Shown: positions 1 through 9,577 of the stretch, one piece after another
Layout: each line of letters starts with the position of its first letter
Position numbering within the stretch: position 1 is the first letter of the stretch
Assembly (NCBI RefSeq): GCF_024529975.1
Contig: NZ_AP024897.1
Span: 868,001-932,000, forward strand
DNA: 64,000 nt
Reading direction: 5' to 3'
Origin: Vibrio quintilis
Lineage (GTDB): Bacteria > Pseudomonadota > Gammaproteobacteria > Enterobacterales > Vibrionaceae
Program-made: the position numbers and the translations under genes
Notes under the pieces: generated by a model
The model's database searches: none
The model's input: the letters and a program-made list of their open reading frames with translations, nothing else
Told to the model about the DNA's origin: nothing

Positions 1-1
1 G

Positions 2-199
2 CAAAAACAAAATGCTGAGAAGCAGGCAAATGAAGATGCGAAATCTGATATCGGCTGGGGTAGTCAGATTCGTTCTTATGTGCTGGATGACTCTCGAATT
101 AAGGATTTAAGAACCGGGATTGAAAACCGGAATACTCAGGCAGTCCTTGATGGTGATTTGGATAAATTTATAGAAGCTAGTCTGAAGTCAGGTCTTTAG
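2..199 (+). CDS. prfB: Peptide chain release factor 2, C-terminal part
   Basis: Only the last 65 codons are in the window; the start lies to the left. RF2 recognises UGA and UAA stop codons in the ribosomal A site and triggers peptide release. The visible part matches the conserved RF2 C-terminus ([18 protein letters not shown], then RTG, then NTQAVLDG) and ends in a TAG at 197-199. It lies 32 bases before lysS, as in the usual prfB-lysS operon. The programmed frameshift site typical of prfB would be upstream and cannot be checked here. Confidence 0.95.
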   Translation, partial: QKQNAEKQANEDAKSDIGWGSQIRSYVLDDSRIKDLRTGIENRNTQAVLDGDLDKFIEASLKSGL

Positions 200-231
200 C
201 TTTTTACCGGAATATACAGGATTAAACCCAC

Positions 232-1749
232 ATGACTGATGTGATTCAAAACGACAACATTCAAGAAGAGAATAAGCTTGTTGCGGAACGTCGTAGTAAG
301 CTGGAGCATATCCGCAAAAGTTGTAAATCAAATGGCCACCCGAATGATTTTCGCCGGGATAGCCTGGCCGGGGATTTGCAGAAACAGTTCGGTGAAAAGA
401 CAAAAGAAGAGCTGGAAGAGTTAAACCATATTGTTGCTGTTGCCGGCCGGGTAATGGCGAAACGTGGCCCATTTTTAGTGATTCAGGAAACTTCCGGCCG
501 GATTCAGGCATATGCAAATAAAGATGTGCAAAAAGAGCTGAAAGCCAAATATCAGGGGCTGGATATCGGTGATATTATCGGTGTGAAGGGTGCATTGCAC
601 AAATCCGGTAAAGGCGATCTTTACGTGAACATGGAATCGTATGAACTGTTGACAAAAGCGTTGCGTCCATTGCCGGAGAAATTTCACGGATTAACGGATC
701 AGGAACTGCGTTATCGTCAGCGTTATGTTGATCTGATTGTCAATGAAGATTCACGTCAGGCATTTATTATCCGTTCCAAACTGATTACTGCGATTCGCGG
801 CTTTATGGCTTCTAAAAATTATCTGGAAGTTGAAACACCGATGATGCAGACCATTCCAGGTGGTGCGGCTGCCCGTCCTTTCATTACTCATCACAATGCT
901 TTAGATATTGATATGTATCTGCGTATTGCGCCGGAATTATATCTGAAACGTTTGGTTGTTGGCGGTTTTGATCGGGTCTTTGAAATTAACCGTAACTTCC
1001 GTAATGAAGGGCTGTCTTTGCGGCATAATCCTGAATTCACCATGATGGAATTTTATCAGGCGTATTCTGATTTCAATGATCTGATGGATCTGACAGAAGA
1101 AATGTTAAGTCAGGTAGCTCAGGAAGTCATGGGGGCTACTTCAGTCCCGTATGGTGATGAGATGGTTGATTTTGGTGGCCGTTATACCCGGATGACAATG
1201 CTGGAAGCAATTCAGCATTATAATCCGGATCATCAGGATATTCAGAGCCTGGATAACGAGAAGATTCAGGATCGTGAATTGATGGTATCGATTGCTAAAT
1301 CTCTGCATATCGACGTTGAATCATTCTGGACCTGTGGTCAGTTACTGGAAGAGATTTTTGGTGAGACGGCAGAGCCTCAGCTGATTCAGCCTACGTTTAT
1401 TACAGGATATCCTGCTGATATTTCTCCTTTGGCACGTCGTAACGATGAAAATCCGTTTATTACCGATCGGTTTGAATTTTTCATTGGTGGCCGGGAAGTC
1501 GCAAATGGTTTCTCTGAGCTGAATGATGCTGAAGATCAGGAATCCCGCTTTAAAGCACAGGTTGCTGCAAAAGATGCGGGTGATGATGAAGCGATGTTTT
1601 ATGATGGGGATTACATCAGAGCATTAGAACATGGTTTACCACCAACAGCAGGGCAGGGAATTGGAATCGATCGTTTAGCGATGTTATTTACGAATGCACA
1701 TTCGATTCGGGATGTCATTTTATTTCCGGCGATGAGACCTCAGTTATAA
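232..1749 (+). CDS. lysS: Lysyl-tRNA synthetase, class II
   Basis: Charges tRNA-Lys with lysine in the cytoplasm. The 505 residues match the normal LysS length. The N-terminal OB-fold anticodon-binding domain covers about 65-145. Class II motif 2 is visible near 248-276 ([13 protein letters not shown], then [11 protein letters not shown]), and motif 3 ([12 protein letters not shown]) lies close to the C-terminus. The ATG at 232 gives a full-length protein, although the ribosome-binding site is weak, which fits translation coupled to prfB. A rho-independent terminator follows. Confidence 0.98.
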   Translation: MTDVIQNDNIQEENKLVAERRSKLEHIRKSCKSNGHPNDFRRDSLAGDLQKQFGEKTKEELEELNHIVAVAGRVMAKRGPFLVIQETSGRIQAYANKDVQKELKAKYQGLDIGDIIGVKGALHKSGKGDLYVNMESYELLTKALRPLPEKFHGLTDQELRYRQRYVDLIVNEDSRQAFIIRSKLITAIRGFMASKNYLEVETPMMQTIPGGAAARPFITHHNALDIDMYLRIAPELYLKRLVVGGFDRVFEINRNFRNEGLSLRHNPEFTMMEFYQAYSDFNDLMDLTEEMLSQVAQEVMGATSVPYGDEMVDFGGRYTRMTMLEAIQHYNPDHQDIQSLDNEKIQDRELMVSIAKSLHIDVESFWTCGQLLEEIFGETAEPQLIQPTFITGYPADISPLARRNDENPFITDRFEFFIGGREVANGFSELNDAEDQESRFKAQVAAKDAGDDEAMFYDGDYIRALEHGLPPTAGQGIGIDRLAMLFTNAHSIRDVILFPAMRPQL

Positions 1750-1776
1750 TTTATCATTATGAATGATTTTCTGTTT

Positions 1777-1807
1777 AAAAGCCTTCCCGGTTGGGAAGGC
1801 TTTTTTA
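1777..1807 (+). terminator. Terminator of prfB-lysS
   Basis: A GCCTTCCC / GGGAAGGC stem with a short loop is followed by a run of T, about 30 bases after the lysS stop. Confidence 0.93.
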
Positions 1808-2042
1808 ATTGTGGGAAATGATGACAGGTATAGAATGATTTTTAATATTCGGTATATTTTGAGTTTCAATGTTTTTCCTGACATGGCTGCTATTCTTCTT
1901 ATAGTGATGTCCGTAGGGTCTCATTAATAAGACAATTGCTTTTTAATGAATGATTTAGGTAGCACATCGGTTAATAATCAATACTATAGAATCGAAATGA
2001 ATTAATTAACTACACGAATTTAGTCAATGATAAGGAATATTC

Positions 2043-3383
2043 ATGAGTAATCAGTTCCGGATGGACTCTGTTCCGGGTTCTCTTATCGTAGTTGGTGGTA
2101 CTTATGAACCATGGCTATCAGTCTTAGAACAAGTTGGATGGTGTTGCACCCAAATCGGCGATTTAAGAAAAGCAGATGCGTTATTCAGAGAAACAGGCCC
2201 TTGTATTGGTATTGTTGATTTAAGCCATGATGAATTTAGTCTGAATGGTATTGCTAATCTGGTAAGCTCCCATCGTCAGGTTCGCTGGCTGGCATTTATC
2301 AGGGAATCTCAATTAGGGTCGGATACAATTTGTCAGTTTATTGTTAACTTCTGTATTGATTTTTTTACTTCGCCTATACCGGATACTCAGTTGCTCGGCA
2401 CGATTGGCCATCAACTGGGCATGTTAAAGCTTGAGAAAAAAGTCTGGCCTCAGTATGGCAATTATGGAGATTTAGGGTTGTCCGGAGAATCACTGGCAAT
2501 GAAACGTCTCCGTGATCAAATCAAGCGTATTGCACCAACGGATGTGAATATATTCATTTGTGGTGAAAGTGGCTCCGGCAAAGAGCAGGTTGCGAAAGCT
2601 GTTCATTATGTTTCTTCCCGCTCTTCAAACCCTTTTGTCATTGTGAATTGTAGTGCAATGTCTGAAAAACGGTTTGAAACGGAGGTTTTTGGCATCGGTG
2701 TTGAGAATCCGGAATTTGTCACTTTACTTGAGCAGGCTGATGGCGGCACTGTTTTCTTTAAGGAGATTTTATCGATTTCTGAAAGGCAGCAGCTGAATCT
2801 ATTACGTTTTTTTCAGGAAGGGACTATCGAGACCGTAAAAGGATTGATCAAGCCTGATATTCGTATTGTGACTTCAAATACAACGGATATAGACAGAGCT
2901 ACAGCCGAGAATAACTTCAGTGAAGATTTGTATCATAGTATTAATGTATTAAGAGTGAATGTTCCCAGTCTGAGAGAAAGAAGTGCGGATATTCCGTTGA
3001 TCGCCCGTTTTTATCTGCAGCAGTTTTCCAGAGAATATAATGCACAGGCCAGAGGCTTCACTGATGAGGCGCTTGATAAGTTGTCTCAATATCGCTGGCC
3101 GGGCAATATTCGTGAATTAATCAATCAGGTGAAACGGATGGTCTTAATGTCTGATGATGTTATGTTGACTTCCGGTGACTTAGACTTGCCAGAATATAGT
3201 GATGATAAATTAAGTTTGAAAATGATAAGAGAGCGTTCAGAAAAAGATGCGCTGATGTCGGCTTTGGATGCTAATCAGGGGCAGATAACAATGGCTGCAA
3301 AAGAGTTAGAAATATCGAGAGCAACTATTTATCGTTTACTCAATAAGTATAATTTAATTTCAGATGAAGAGACGCACTCCTGA
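2043..3383 (+). CDS. vpsR: VpsR-type biofilm transcriptional regulator
   Basis: A 446-residue enhancer-binding-protein-like regulator. In V. cholerae VpsR binds c-di-GMP and activates exopolysaccharide and biofilm genes. Visible parts are an N-terminal receiver-like domain with Asp59 (IGIVDL), an AAA+ domain with Walker A GESGSGKE at 174-181, and a C-terminal Fis-type helix-turn-helix (MAAKELEISRATIYRLL). The sigma-54 contact motif GAFTGA is absent: after EVFG the sequence goes straight to IGVENPEF. The Walker B region reads GTVFFKE, with Lys240 where the acidic residue normally sits. This agrees with the published view that VpsR works with sigma-70 polymerase. It has its own 290-base upstream region after the lysS terminator. 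Confidence 0.93.
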   Translation: MSNQFRMDSVPGSLIVVGGTYEPWLSVLEQVGWCCTQIGDLRKADALFRETGPCIGIVDLSHDEFSLNGIANLVSSHRQVRWLAFIRESQLGSDTICQFIVNFCIDFFTSPIPDTQLLGTIGHQLGMLKLEKKVWPQYGNYGDLGLSGESLAMKRLRDQIKRIAPTDVNIFICGESGSGKEQVAKAVHYVSSRSSNPFVIVNCSAMSEKRFETEVFGIGVENPEFVTLLEQADGGTVFFKEILSISERQQLNLLRFFQEGTIETVKGLIKPDIRIVTSNTTDIDRATAENNFSEDLYHSINVLRVNVPSLRERSADIPLIARFYLQQFSREYNAQARGFTDEALDKLSQYRWPGNIRELINQVKRMVLMSDDVMLTSGDLDLPEYSDDKLSLKMIRERSEKDALMSALDANQGQITMAAKELEISRATIYRLLNKYNLISDEETHS

Positions 3384-3576
3384 GGTGGATATGATAAGGA
3401 ATACCTGTTTGTCCGGACTATTGGTTTGTCATTTTTATAAGTGAGCCCTACTATATTCTGATATAGAATGATATTTCAAAATGTTGGTAAAATCAGATTA
3501 AACATTTGAGTATTGAGATGGATATCTATATTAATGGGGTCAATATATTGTTTTTAACGGGAGTTGTTGTTTTCGG

Positions 3577-3604
3577 TTGATTTTTTATCAGTTCTTTATA
3601 GAAT
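3577..3604 (+). promoter_or_regulatory. Candidate sigma-70 promoter and operator for the DUF1127 locus
   Basis: TTGATT and TAGAAT are separated by 16 bases. Just downstream lie an inverted repeat AATTGT-N15-ACAATT (3602-3628) and a nested near-palindrome centred on CTTAAG, which may be an operator. No other evidence supports it. Confidence 0.4.
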
Positions 3605-3667
3605 TGTCCCGTGGCTTAAGTCACAATTATTTTCTAACCAATCTATAGATCGATTCAGGAGGCGCAT

Positions 3668-3754
3668 ATGAACAATTTCTTCGTATTTTCAACGTATGCG
3701 TTTGCCGGGATGGGCCATGATGTTCCCGCCCGAGATACTTCTGTACTGAATTGA
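3668..3754 (+). CDS. 28-residue small protein upstream of DUF1127 gene
   Basis: A short gene beginning MNNFFVFSTYAFAGMGHD and ending in TGA at 3752-3754. It has a very strong ribosome-binding site (AGGAGG, 3658-3663) five bases before the ATG, and it sits between a promoter-like sequence and the DUF1127 gene. I do not recognise a family. The hydrophobic-aromatic first half and the strong ribosome site suggest a real small protein or a leader peptide; about 115 bases separate it from the next gene. Confidence 0.5.
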   Translation: MNNFFVFSTYAFAGMGHDVPARDTSVLN

Positions 3755-3870
3755 TCTGCGTCTGTTTATTAGGCTGCAGAGCATGGCAGCTTAATAAAAG
3801 ATGATTTTTCTTTTATTCTAATCTGTTAAGTCTTGCCGTGTTCTCCGTTTAAAGTTATCTGGAGAAACTT

Positions 3871-4125
3871 ATGAGTAATTCTATCTATTTATCAATCGCT
3901 ATTTTATTTATTCGTGCTGATTTGCGTCGTGAAAAACGCTTAATGAAGAAGAAACAACGTCGGGTGATGCAGGATATTCCCTGGCACAATGAACACCTGC
4001 TACGTGATATTGGTATAGATCATCGTCCTGTAACTGAGGCTGGTAAATACCGCACTTTTGATGAAATTGTATCACTTCGTATGCGCAGTATTTTCCGGCT
4101 TATGTCCATGAAAATACCGACGTAA
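3871..4125 (+). CDS. DUF1127 (YjiS-like) small basic protein
   Basis: 84 residues. The family signature is visible in the middle: a basic stretch (RREKRLMKKKQRR) followed by LLRDIGID. DUF1127 proteins are short, arginine-rich and poorly understood; in some bacteria they have been linked to RNA metabolism or phosphate and stress responses, so no function is assigned here. The ATG has a GGAG ribosome site at good spacing. It probably shares a transcript with the 28-codon gene upstream. Confidence 0.8.
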   Translation: MSNSIYLSIAILFIRADLRREKRLMKKKQRRVMQDIPWHNEHLLRDIGIDHRPVTEAGKYRTFDEIVSLRMRSIFRLMSMKIPT

Positions 4126-4245
4126 TCTTTGGAAGTCAGTTATACGATATAACTGACTTCCTCACTCATTCAATCAGGAGTGATCCACTCCTGATTTTAA
4201 TTTCTCTTTAGTCTGTATTTCAGTATGATTTTTCGAAGAAACAGC

Positions 4246-5277
4246 TTATGGACAAGGGTTCGAAATGGTTGCTGAAATCGCATCGATTTCACTTAATAAC
4301 GAATCCGACAGTTCAATGTTGACACTATCAATATTCGTTTTTAGTTGCTCCATAGTTGTTGCTCCAATAATGGTTGAAGCTACAAAAGGGCGTTGATTGA
4401 CAAAAGCCAGCGCCATTTGTGCTGGATCTAATCCATGGGCCCGGGCAAGCTCTGTATATGCCTTTGTCGCTTTTATGCCCTGAGGTGTAAAGTAACGTTT
4501 ATTAAAGCGTTCAAATAGAGTACATCTTGCATTTTGTGGTTTATCGTTCAGATACTTTCCACTCAATACACCAAAGGCCATTGGCGAGTATGCCAGTAGT
4601 TTTACGCCTTCATGGTGGGTTATTTCTGACAGACCAATTTCAAAGCTTCGGTTCAGTAAACTATAAGGGTTTTGAATGGTGACTATCCGGGGAAGATCAT
4701 GCTTTTCAGCAAGCCGTAAGTAAGTCATTAATCCCCAGGGGGTTTCATTCGAGACGCCAATGTAACGTACTTTACCTGCTTTGACTAAATCATTCATTGC
4801 TTCCAGAGATTCAATCAAAGTGACAGCTTCTTTTTCATCAGGATAAGGATAATTCAGTTTTCCGAAACAATTGGTTTGTCTTTGTGGCCAGTGCAGCTGA
4901 TAAAGATCAACATAGTCGGTTTTTAAACGGCGCAGGCTGTCATCGATGGCTTGATGGATGTTCCTGTGATCCAGAGCCATTTTATCCCTGATTTCTGCAC
5001 CCCGGGGGCCTGCAACTTTTGTTGCCAAAATCACTTTTTCTCTTTTACCTGATTTTTCAAGCCATTGGCCGATATATGACTCAGTGAAGCCCTGAGTTTC
5101 TGGTTTAGGGGGAACCGGATACACCTCGGCGGTATCAACGAAATTCACTCCCTGTTCTAAAGCATAATCAAGTTGATTGCATGTATCAGAGAGTGTATTT
5201 TGCTCACCAAAAGTCATTGTTCCTAAACAAATTTTGCTAATTTCTAATGTTGAGTGAGGCAGTTTCGTATATTGCAT
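4246..5277 (-). CDS. tas: Tas-family aldo/keto reductase
   Basis: A cytoplasmic NADP(H)-dependent oxidoreductase of the aldo/keto reductase superfamily, closest by eye to E. coli Tas (shared LGTMTFGEQN, DTAEVYPVPP, PETQG, HWPQRQTNCFGKL, YIGVSNET, TIQNPYSLLNRS). Tas can correct a tyrosine-auxotrophy phenotype in E. coli; its natural substrate is unclear. The longest reading frame begins 69 bases further upstream, but the ATG at 5277 (MQYTKLPHS) matches the family N-terminus and has an AAGGAAG ribosome site. The length is then 343 residues, normal for Tas. Confidence 0.93.
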   Translation of the reverse strand: MQYTKLPHSTLEISKICLGTMTFGEQNTLSDTCNQLDYALEQGVNFVDTAEVYPVPPKPETQGFTESYIGQWLEKSGKREKVILATKVAGPRGAEIRDKMALDHRNIHQAIDDSLRRLKTDYVDLYQLHWPQRQTNCFGKLNYPYPDEKEAVTLIESLEAMNDLVKAGKVRYIGVSNETPWGLMTYLRLAEKHDLPRIVTIQNPYSLLNRSFEIGLSEITHHEGVKLLAYSPMAFGVLSGKYLNDKPQNARCTLFERFNKRYFTPQGIKATKAYTELARAHGLDPAQMALAFVNQRPFVASTIIGATTMEQLKTNIDSVNIELSDSLLSEIDAISATISNPCP

Positions 5278-5366
5278 GTCACTTCCTTGATGTTGAACAA
5301 AGCTGAAAGAATTCATGAATTTGTATCTACAACATGACGGCTTCAAAATTCATAAAAATAAGTCAC

Positions 5367-5417
5367 TGTATACCCGGATAACCTGAATCATGCATCTTCA
5401 GGTTATCCGGGTATACA
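5367..5417. repeat. 21-bp perfect inverted repeat (long hairpin)
   Basis: Left arm 5367-5387 and right arm 5397-5417 are perfectly complementary over 21 bases, with a 9-base loop containing ATGCAT. It lies between mutH and tas, both read leftward. No T run follows directly on either strand, though TTATTTTT appears nine bases further on the minus strand, so it may serve as a terminator or as an mRNA-stabilising hairpin. Confidence 0.85.
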
Positions 5418-5527
5418 AAGAATCTATCTTTAAATGGACAATAGATCTACATCTTCATGAAACGAAGAGAAAAATTTTTGAATACAAAGGGTTTGCCTGC
5501 TTAATGACGCAAATACACAGGTTGTTT

Positions 5528-6205
5528 TTAGCCTGGCTGATTTAAAAAATGCCTTTCAAGGATTTGAGCCGTAAATTGCGTACGTAAATAAAAGCCTCTT
5601 GGTTTGGTTCTGATGAGTTTCCCGCTGACACCGTAAGCATCTGTTTTTACTCTGCTATGGGCTGCTTTGGGGCGTAACTGCATAACCTGACCATGCTTTG
5701 CTGTTATTTGCTCAACCTGACCAAGGACGATCAACTCCATGAGTTCTTCCCAATCGTTTTTCAGGAGCTGTTCTTCCTCCTGGGATGGTGCCCAAAGAAG
5801 CGGGTTTCCGACTTTTCTGTCACGAAGCGGAATTTCACGTTCACCTTCGACCGGAATCCATAAAACACGGGATAATTTATGCCTGACATGACTGTTTTCC
5901 CAGGTGAGCCCCTGAACACCAGTGAGTGGCGCAACACACACAAAAGTTGTCTCGAGGGGGTGGCCGGTATAGCTTACCGGAATGCTTTTCAGCTCTATTC
6001 CCAAATGTTCGAAGTCTTGTTGAGGCTTACTTCCGGATGTTGCACCTAAATGCCACTCCAGTAACTGACCAACCCATCCTTTATCTTTTTTCAGGTTTTC
6101 AGGAACGGGAATTCTGGCAAAATCAGCGAGTTCAGCAAAGCTTAATCCTGCTATATTCCGGGCTCTTTGCAATAGTTCTTCTTCAGTTTCAGGTTCTGGC
6201 TTCAC
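5528..6205 (-). CDS. mutH: DNA mismatch repair endonuclease MutH
   Basis: Nicks the unmethylated strand at hemimethylated GATC sites after activation by MutS and MutL. It has 225 residues, the usual size. The active-site residues line up with E. coli MutH at a constant offset of six: Glu50 (GQLLE), Asp64 (QQDF), Glu71 and Lys73 (IELKS). The ATG at 6205 gives a normal N-terminus. It is divergent from rppH across a 590-base intergenic region that is itself rich in GATC sites. Confidence 0.97.
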   Translation of the reverse strand: MKPEPETEEELLQRARNIAGLSFAELADFARIPVPENLKKDKGWVGQLLEWHLGATSGSKPQQDFEHLGIELKSIPVSYTGHPLETTFVCVAPLTGVQGLTWENSHVRHKLSRVLWIPVEGEREIPLRDRKVGNPLLWAPSQEEEQLLKNDWEELMELIVLGQVEQITAKHGQVMQLRPKAAHSRVKTDAYGVSGKLIRTKPRGFYLRTQFTAQILERHFLNQPG

Positions 6206-6796
6206 AGGGATATATCAACCGTTAAAAAGAATAGTCTATCAAAAGAAGCATGTCAGATCTTAAGCATCTTTTATTCACGGTATTTACCAATAGAGTCTCC
6301 AGATTACTATCAACTTATACACATCCGCTTGTGAATAAGTAAGGTTTTTTCTGGGTCTGTATATATGTACAGGCTTATTCAGGCTGAATCTGGTTGTTTT
6401 TTGGTAGATTTTGAAAGGTTTATTCAGAGAAAGCTGAGGGTGATGGATCTTTGTTCGATGAGGATCTTTATGGATCATTTTAGAATGACTTTGACTTTGT
6501 GTCTCTATATAAGCTTATGATTTATATAGATAGATAATATGAATTACTGATGCGGTCAGCTCATTTTCCATGTCTGTTTTCTGAATTATTGTGAGTAATA
6601 TATTATTTTTTCACATGGTTATTCACAGAAAAGGTGAATAACCATAGAAACAAGCAAAGTGATCAGATGAATCAACGGGGGGCATTCGTTTTGAGTTGCA
6701 GACCGGAAATTTCGAGTTTCTTTTTACCTGAAATTTGCTCCTGCTGAAGATCTGTGGAAAAATCAAAGTAATTAAAATTTTATTAGAGGTTTGCCA
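6206..6796. other. mutH-rppH intergenic region with DnaA-box-like and GATC clusters
   Basis: An AT-rich stretch with no convincing gene. It holds three exact TTATNCACA matches: TTATACACA at 6315-6323, an inverted TTATTCACA at 6330-6338, and TTATTCACA at 6619-6627. A 12-bp perfect inverted repeat with a 7-base loop spans 6615-6645. Six GATC sites lie at 6256, 6446, 6463, 6473, 6661 and 6749. Promoters for mutH (leftward) and rppH (rightward) must also lie here. Confidence 0.6.
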
Positions 6797-7315
6797 GTGA
6801 TCGATGGCGATGGTTACCGGCTGAATGTTGGTATTGTAATTTGTAACAACCATGGTCAGGTATTCTGGGCGAAACGATACGGACAACATTCCTGGCAATT
6901 TCCTCAAGGTGGAATTGACGAAGGTGAAACTCCTGAGCAGGCAATGTTTCGGGAGCTTTATGAAGAGGTTGGTCTGACAAAAAGAGATGTAAAAATTGTA
7001 TCAACCAGCCGGCACTGGCTTAAGTATAAGCTGCCAAAGCGGTTGGTACGATGGGACTCTCAACCTGTTTGTATCGGACAAAAACAGAAATGGTTTCTCT
7101 TGCGTTTGGAATGTCATGAATCAAAAATTAACATGCAACGTGGAGTGACGCCTGAGTTTGACGGTTGGCGCTGGGTTAGTTATTGGTATCCTGTAAGGCA
7201 GGTTGTTTCATTTAAGCGCGATGTTTATCGGCGGGTAATGAAAGAGTTTGCTTCTGTGGCGATGCCATTCAAAACCCGTAAACCAAAAGGTAAACGAAAA
7301 CCTAAAAGAGGGTAA
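6797..7315 (+). CDS. rppH: RNA pyrophosphohydrolase RppH
   Basis: Removes pyrophosphate from the 5' triphosphate of mRNA and so starts RNase E-dependent decay. The Nudix box is complete at 38-60 ([20 protein letters not shown]). The start is chosen as the GTG at 6797, which gives [14 protein letters not shown] like the E. coli protein and has AGAGGT seven bases upstream; a TTG at 6791 would add two residues and crowd the ribosome site. It has 172 residues and a lysine/arginine-rich C-terminal tail. ptsP begins two bases after its stop, as in E. coli. Confidence 0.96.
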   Translation: MIDGDGYRLNVGIVICNNHGQVFWAKRYGQHSWQFPQGGIDEGETPEQAMFRELYEEVGLTKRDVKIVSTSRHWLKYKLPKRLVRWDSQPVCIGQKQKWFLLRLECHESKINMQRGVTPEFDGWRWVSYWYPVRQVVSFKRDVYRRVMKEFASVAMPFKTRKPKGKRKPKRG

Positions 7316-7317
7316 AT

Positions 7318-9567
7318 ATGCTGTCTCAGCTCAGGGAAATTGTTGAGCAAGTCTCCAGAATTGAAGATATTCATCAGGCATTAAATCTCCTGGTGAAGGA
7401 AACTTGTAAGGCAATGGATACTGAGTGTTGCACGATTTACCTTGCCAATGAGGAAAAGCAGTGCCTTGAGTTAATGGCAACTCAGGGGCTGAAGTTTAAA
7501 CGAAGAAAAATCTCTATTGGGTTCGATGAAGGTCTTGTCGGACTCGTTAAACGAACCGCTGAGCCCATCAACCTGGCAGAAGCGTCTAAACACCCGAATT
7601 TCAAATATTTCAAACAGCTGGGAGAGCGCATCTATCACAGCTTTTTGGGAACTCCGATTATTTACCGGAAGCAGGTTCTCGGTGTTCTGGTTGTTCAGCA
7701 GCGTGTGCCACGTCAGTTCAGTGAGGTGGAAGAATCATTTATTGTGACGTTGGCTGCTCAGTTAGCCATACTGGTCGCACACTCTTTATCTCAGGGATTA
7801 TGGTCTCTTTCTCATAAACAGATTTCCGTTGTGAAAGGTATTGCGGCCTCACCTGGAGTTGCCATTGGTGAGTTCTGGTGTGATAACTCACAGCCTGATT
7901 TGGAGAATGTCTTACCTGCTTCGACTCTGGACATAAAAAAAGAACAGGAAATGTTGTTACAGGCAGTCGAAAATGCATTAAGTGATTTTCGGCGTATGCG
8001 TAAAAAGTTTGATGGTGATATCCATAAAGATACGTTAGCTATTTTCGACTTATTCACACATTTACTGAATGATCCGATGTTGCGTAATGATCTAAAGGAA
8101 AAAATTCAGAAAGGAGATCGTGCTGACTGGGCTTTGCGTCAGGTTGTTGAAACTTATGTTTCCCGGTTTTCTGCGATGACAGATAACTATATGCGCGAAA
8201 GAGCTCTGGATATGAAAGAGTTAGGTCAGCGGCTTTTGTTCTTTTTATATAATATGGAACATGAAGAGCTGGAGTTTGATAAACCTATTATTTTGGTTGT
8301 TCGTGAACTGACAGCCTCTTTATTAGCCAGTATTCCTAAAGATAAATTACTTGCTGTTGTGTCAGTTGAAGGGGCTGCGAATTCGCATGCTGCAATTTTA
8401 TCCAGGGCCTTAGGCATTCCTGCTGTCATGGGCGCGACTCTGAATACGAATCACGTCAACTCAACCTTAGGTATTGTGGATGGATATAGTGGTTTTGTGC
8501 ACATATCCCCTGATGCTAAAGTACTTGCTGAGTATCAGGCATTAGTTGAAGAAGAAAGTGAGCTTTCAGAAATGGTGAATGAAAGCCTTTCTGCACTTGC
8601 TTTGACTCAGGATGGTCATCAGATCAGAGTCTTGCTAAATACCGGTTTGAATACAGATACGAACCCGGTTGTTAATCAGGGAATCGATGGCGTTGGTTTA
8701 TACCGGACCGAAGTTTCTTTTTTGCTGCAGAACCGTTTTCCTTCCGAGGAAGAACAAACGATACGTTATCAGCAAATGCTTGAGATGTACGCTGATAAAA
8801 CTGTTGTGATGAGAACATTGGATATCGGTGGTGATAAGCCTTTACCGTATTTGCCGATAGAAGAGGATAATCCTTTTCTTGGCTGGCGGGGTATTCGTTT
8901 CTCTCTGGATCATCCTGATATTTTTTTGATTCAGCTGCGGGCGATGATGAAAGCCAGTTCCGGCACAAATAATCTGCGCATTTTATTACCGATGGTTTCA
9001 GGAATGAAAGAGCTGGACGAGGCTCTGGGCTTAATCCGGCAGGCGTTTTCTGAAGTGTCATCGATTGACCCGACAATCGTCATGCCTCCCGTCGGAGTGA
9101 TGATCGAAGTACCTTCTATGATTTATCTGTTACCGCTCATCGCTGACCAGATTGATTTTGTTTCTGTTGGTACGAATGATTTGACTCAGTATCTGTTAGC
9201 TGTCGATCGCAATAATGCCCGTGTTTCGGATGTCTATGAGTCAATGCATCCTTCTGTATTAAGTGCTTTAAAACATATCTACGATACATGTCAGCAATTT
9301 AAAATTGATGTGTGTATCTGCGGAGAGTTAGCCGGAGATCCAATTGGAGCATTGCTACTGATAGGTATGGGATATCGTTCTTTGAGTATGAACACATCAA
9401 ACGTTGCTAAAGTAAAGTACCTGATTCGTAATGCAAAAGTTAAGACGCTTCAAGAATTAGCCCAAAAAGCATTGATGCAACCATATGGTCACGATATTTA
9501 TAGTATGATGCAAACCTATTTTGAAGAGTATGGCTTCGCTGGCTTTATACGCGCAGGTAAATACTGA
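7318..9567 (+). CDS. ptsP: Nitrogen-PTS phosphotransferase EI-Ntr
   Basis: The first enzyme of the regulatory nitrogen PTS: it takes phosphate from phosphoenolpyruvate and passes it to NPr and EIIA-Ntr. It has 749 residues. An N-terminal GAF domain (about 15-155) is followed by the enzyme I domains. The phospho-accepting His357 lies in AANSHAAILSRALGIPAV, and the PEP-binding barrel carries GIRFSLDHP and the C-terminal CICGELAGDP. Both lengths and motifs are normal. Immediate coupling to rppH is the usual gammaproteobacterial arrangement. Confidence 0.97.
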   Translation: MLSQLREIVEQVSRIEDIHQALNLLVKETCKAMDTECCTIYLANEEKQCLELMATQGLKFKRRKISIGFDEGLVGLVKRTAEPINLAEASKHPNFKYFKQLGERIYHSFLGTPIIYRKQVLGVLVVQQRVPRQFSEVEESFIVTLAAQLAILVAHSLSQGLWSLSHKQISVVKGIAASPGVAIGEFWCDNSQPDLENVLPASTLDIKKEQEMLLQAVENALSDFRRMRKKFDGDIHKDTLAIFDLFTHLLNDPMLRNDLKEKIQKGDRADWALRQVVETYVSRFSAMTDNYMRERALDMKELGQRLLFFLYNMEHEELEFDKPIILVVRELTASLLASIPKDKLLAVVSVEGAANSHAAILSRALGIPAVMGATLNTNHVNSTLGIVDGYSGFVHISPDAKVLAEYQALVEEESELSEMVNESLSALALTQDGHQIRVLLNTGLNTDTNPVVNQGIDGVGLYRTEVSFLLQNRFPSEEEQTIRYQQMLEMYADKTVVMRTLDIGGDKPLPYLPIEEDNPFLGWRGIRFSLDHPDIFLIQLRAMMKASSGTNNLRILLPMVSGMKELDEALGLIRQAFSEVSSIDPTIVMPPVGVMIEVPSMIYLLPLIADQIDFVSVGTNDLTQYLLAVDRNNARVSDVYESMHPSVLSALKHIYDTCQQFKIDVCICGELAGDPIGALLLIGMGYRSLSMNTSNVAKVKYLIRNAKVKTLQELAQKALMQPYGHDIYSMMQTYFEEYGFAGFIRAGKY

Positions 9568-9577
9568 ACACCTTAGG

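Noticed and set aside
6284..6478. 64-codon minus-strand frame between mutH and rppH
   Set aside because: No ribosome site, repeated low-quality sequence, and it overlaps the DnaA-box hairpin.
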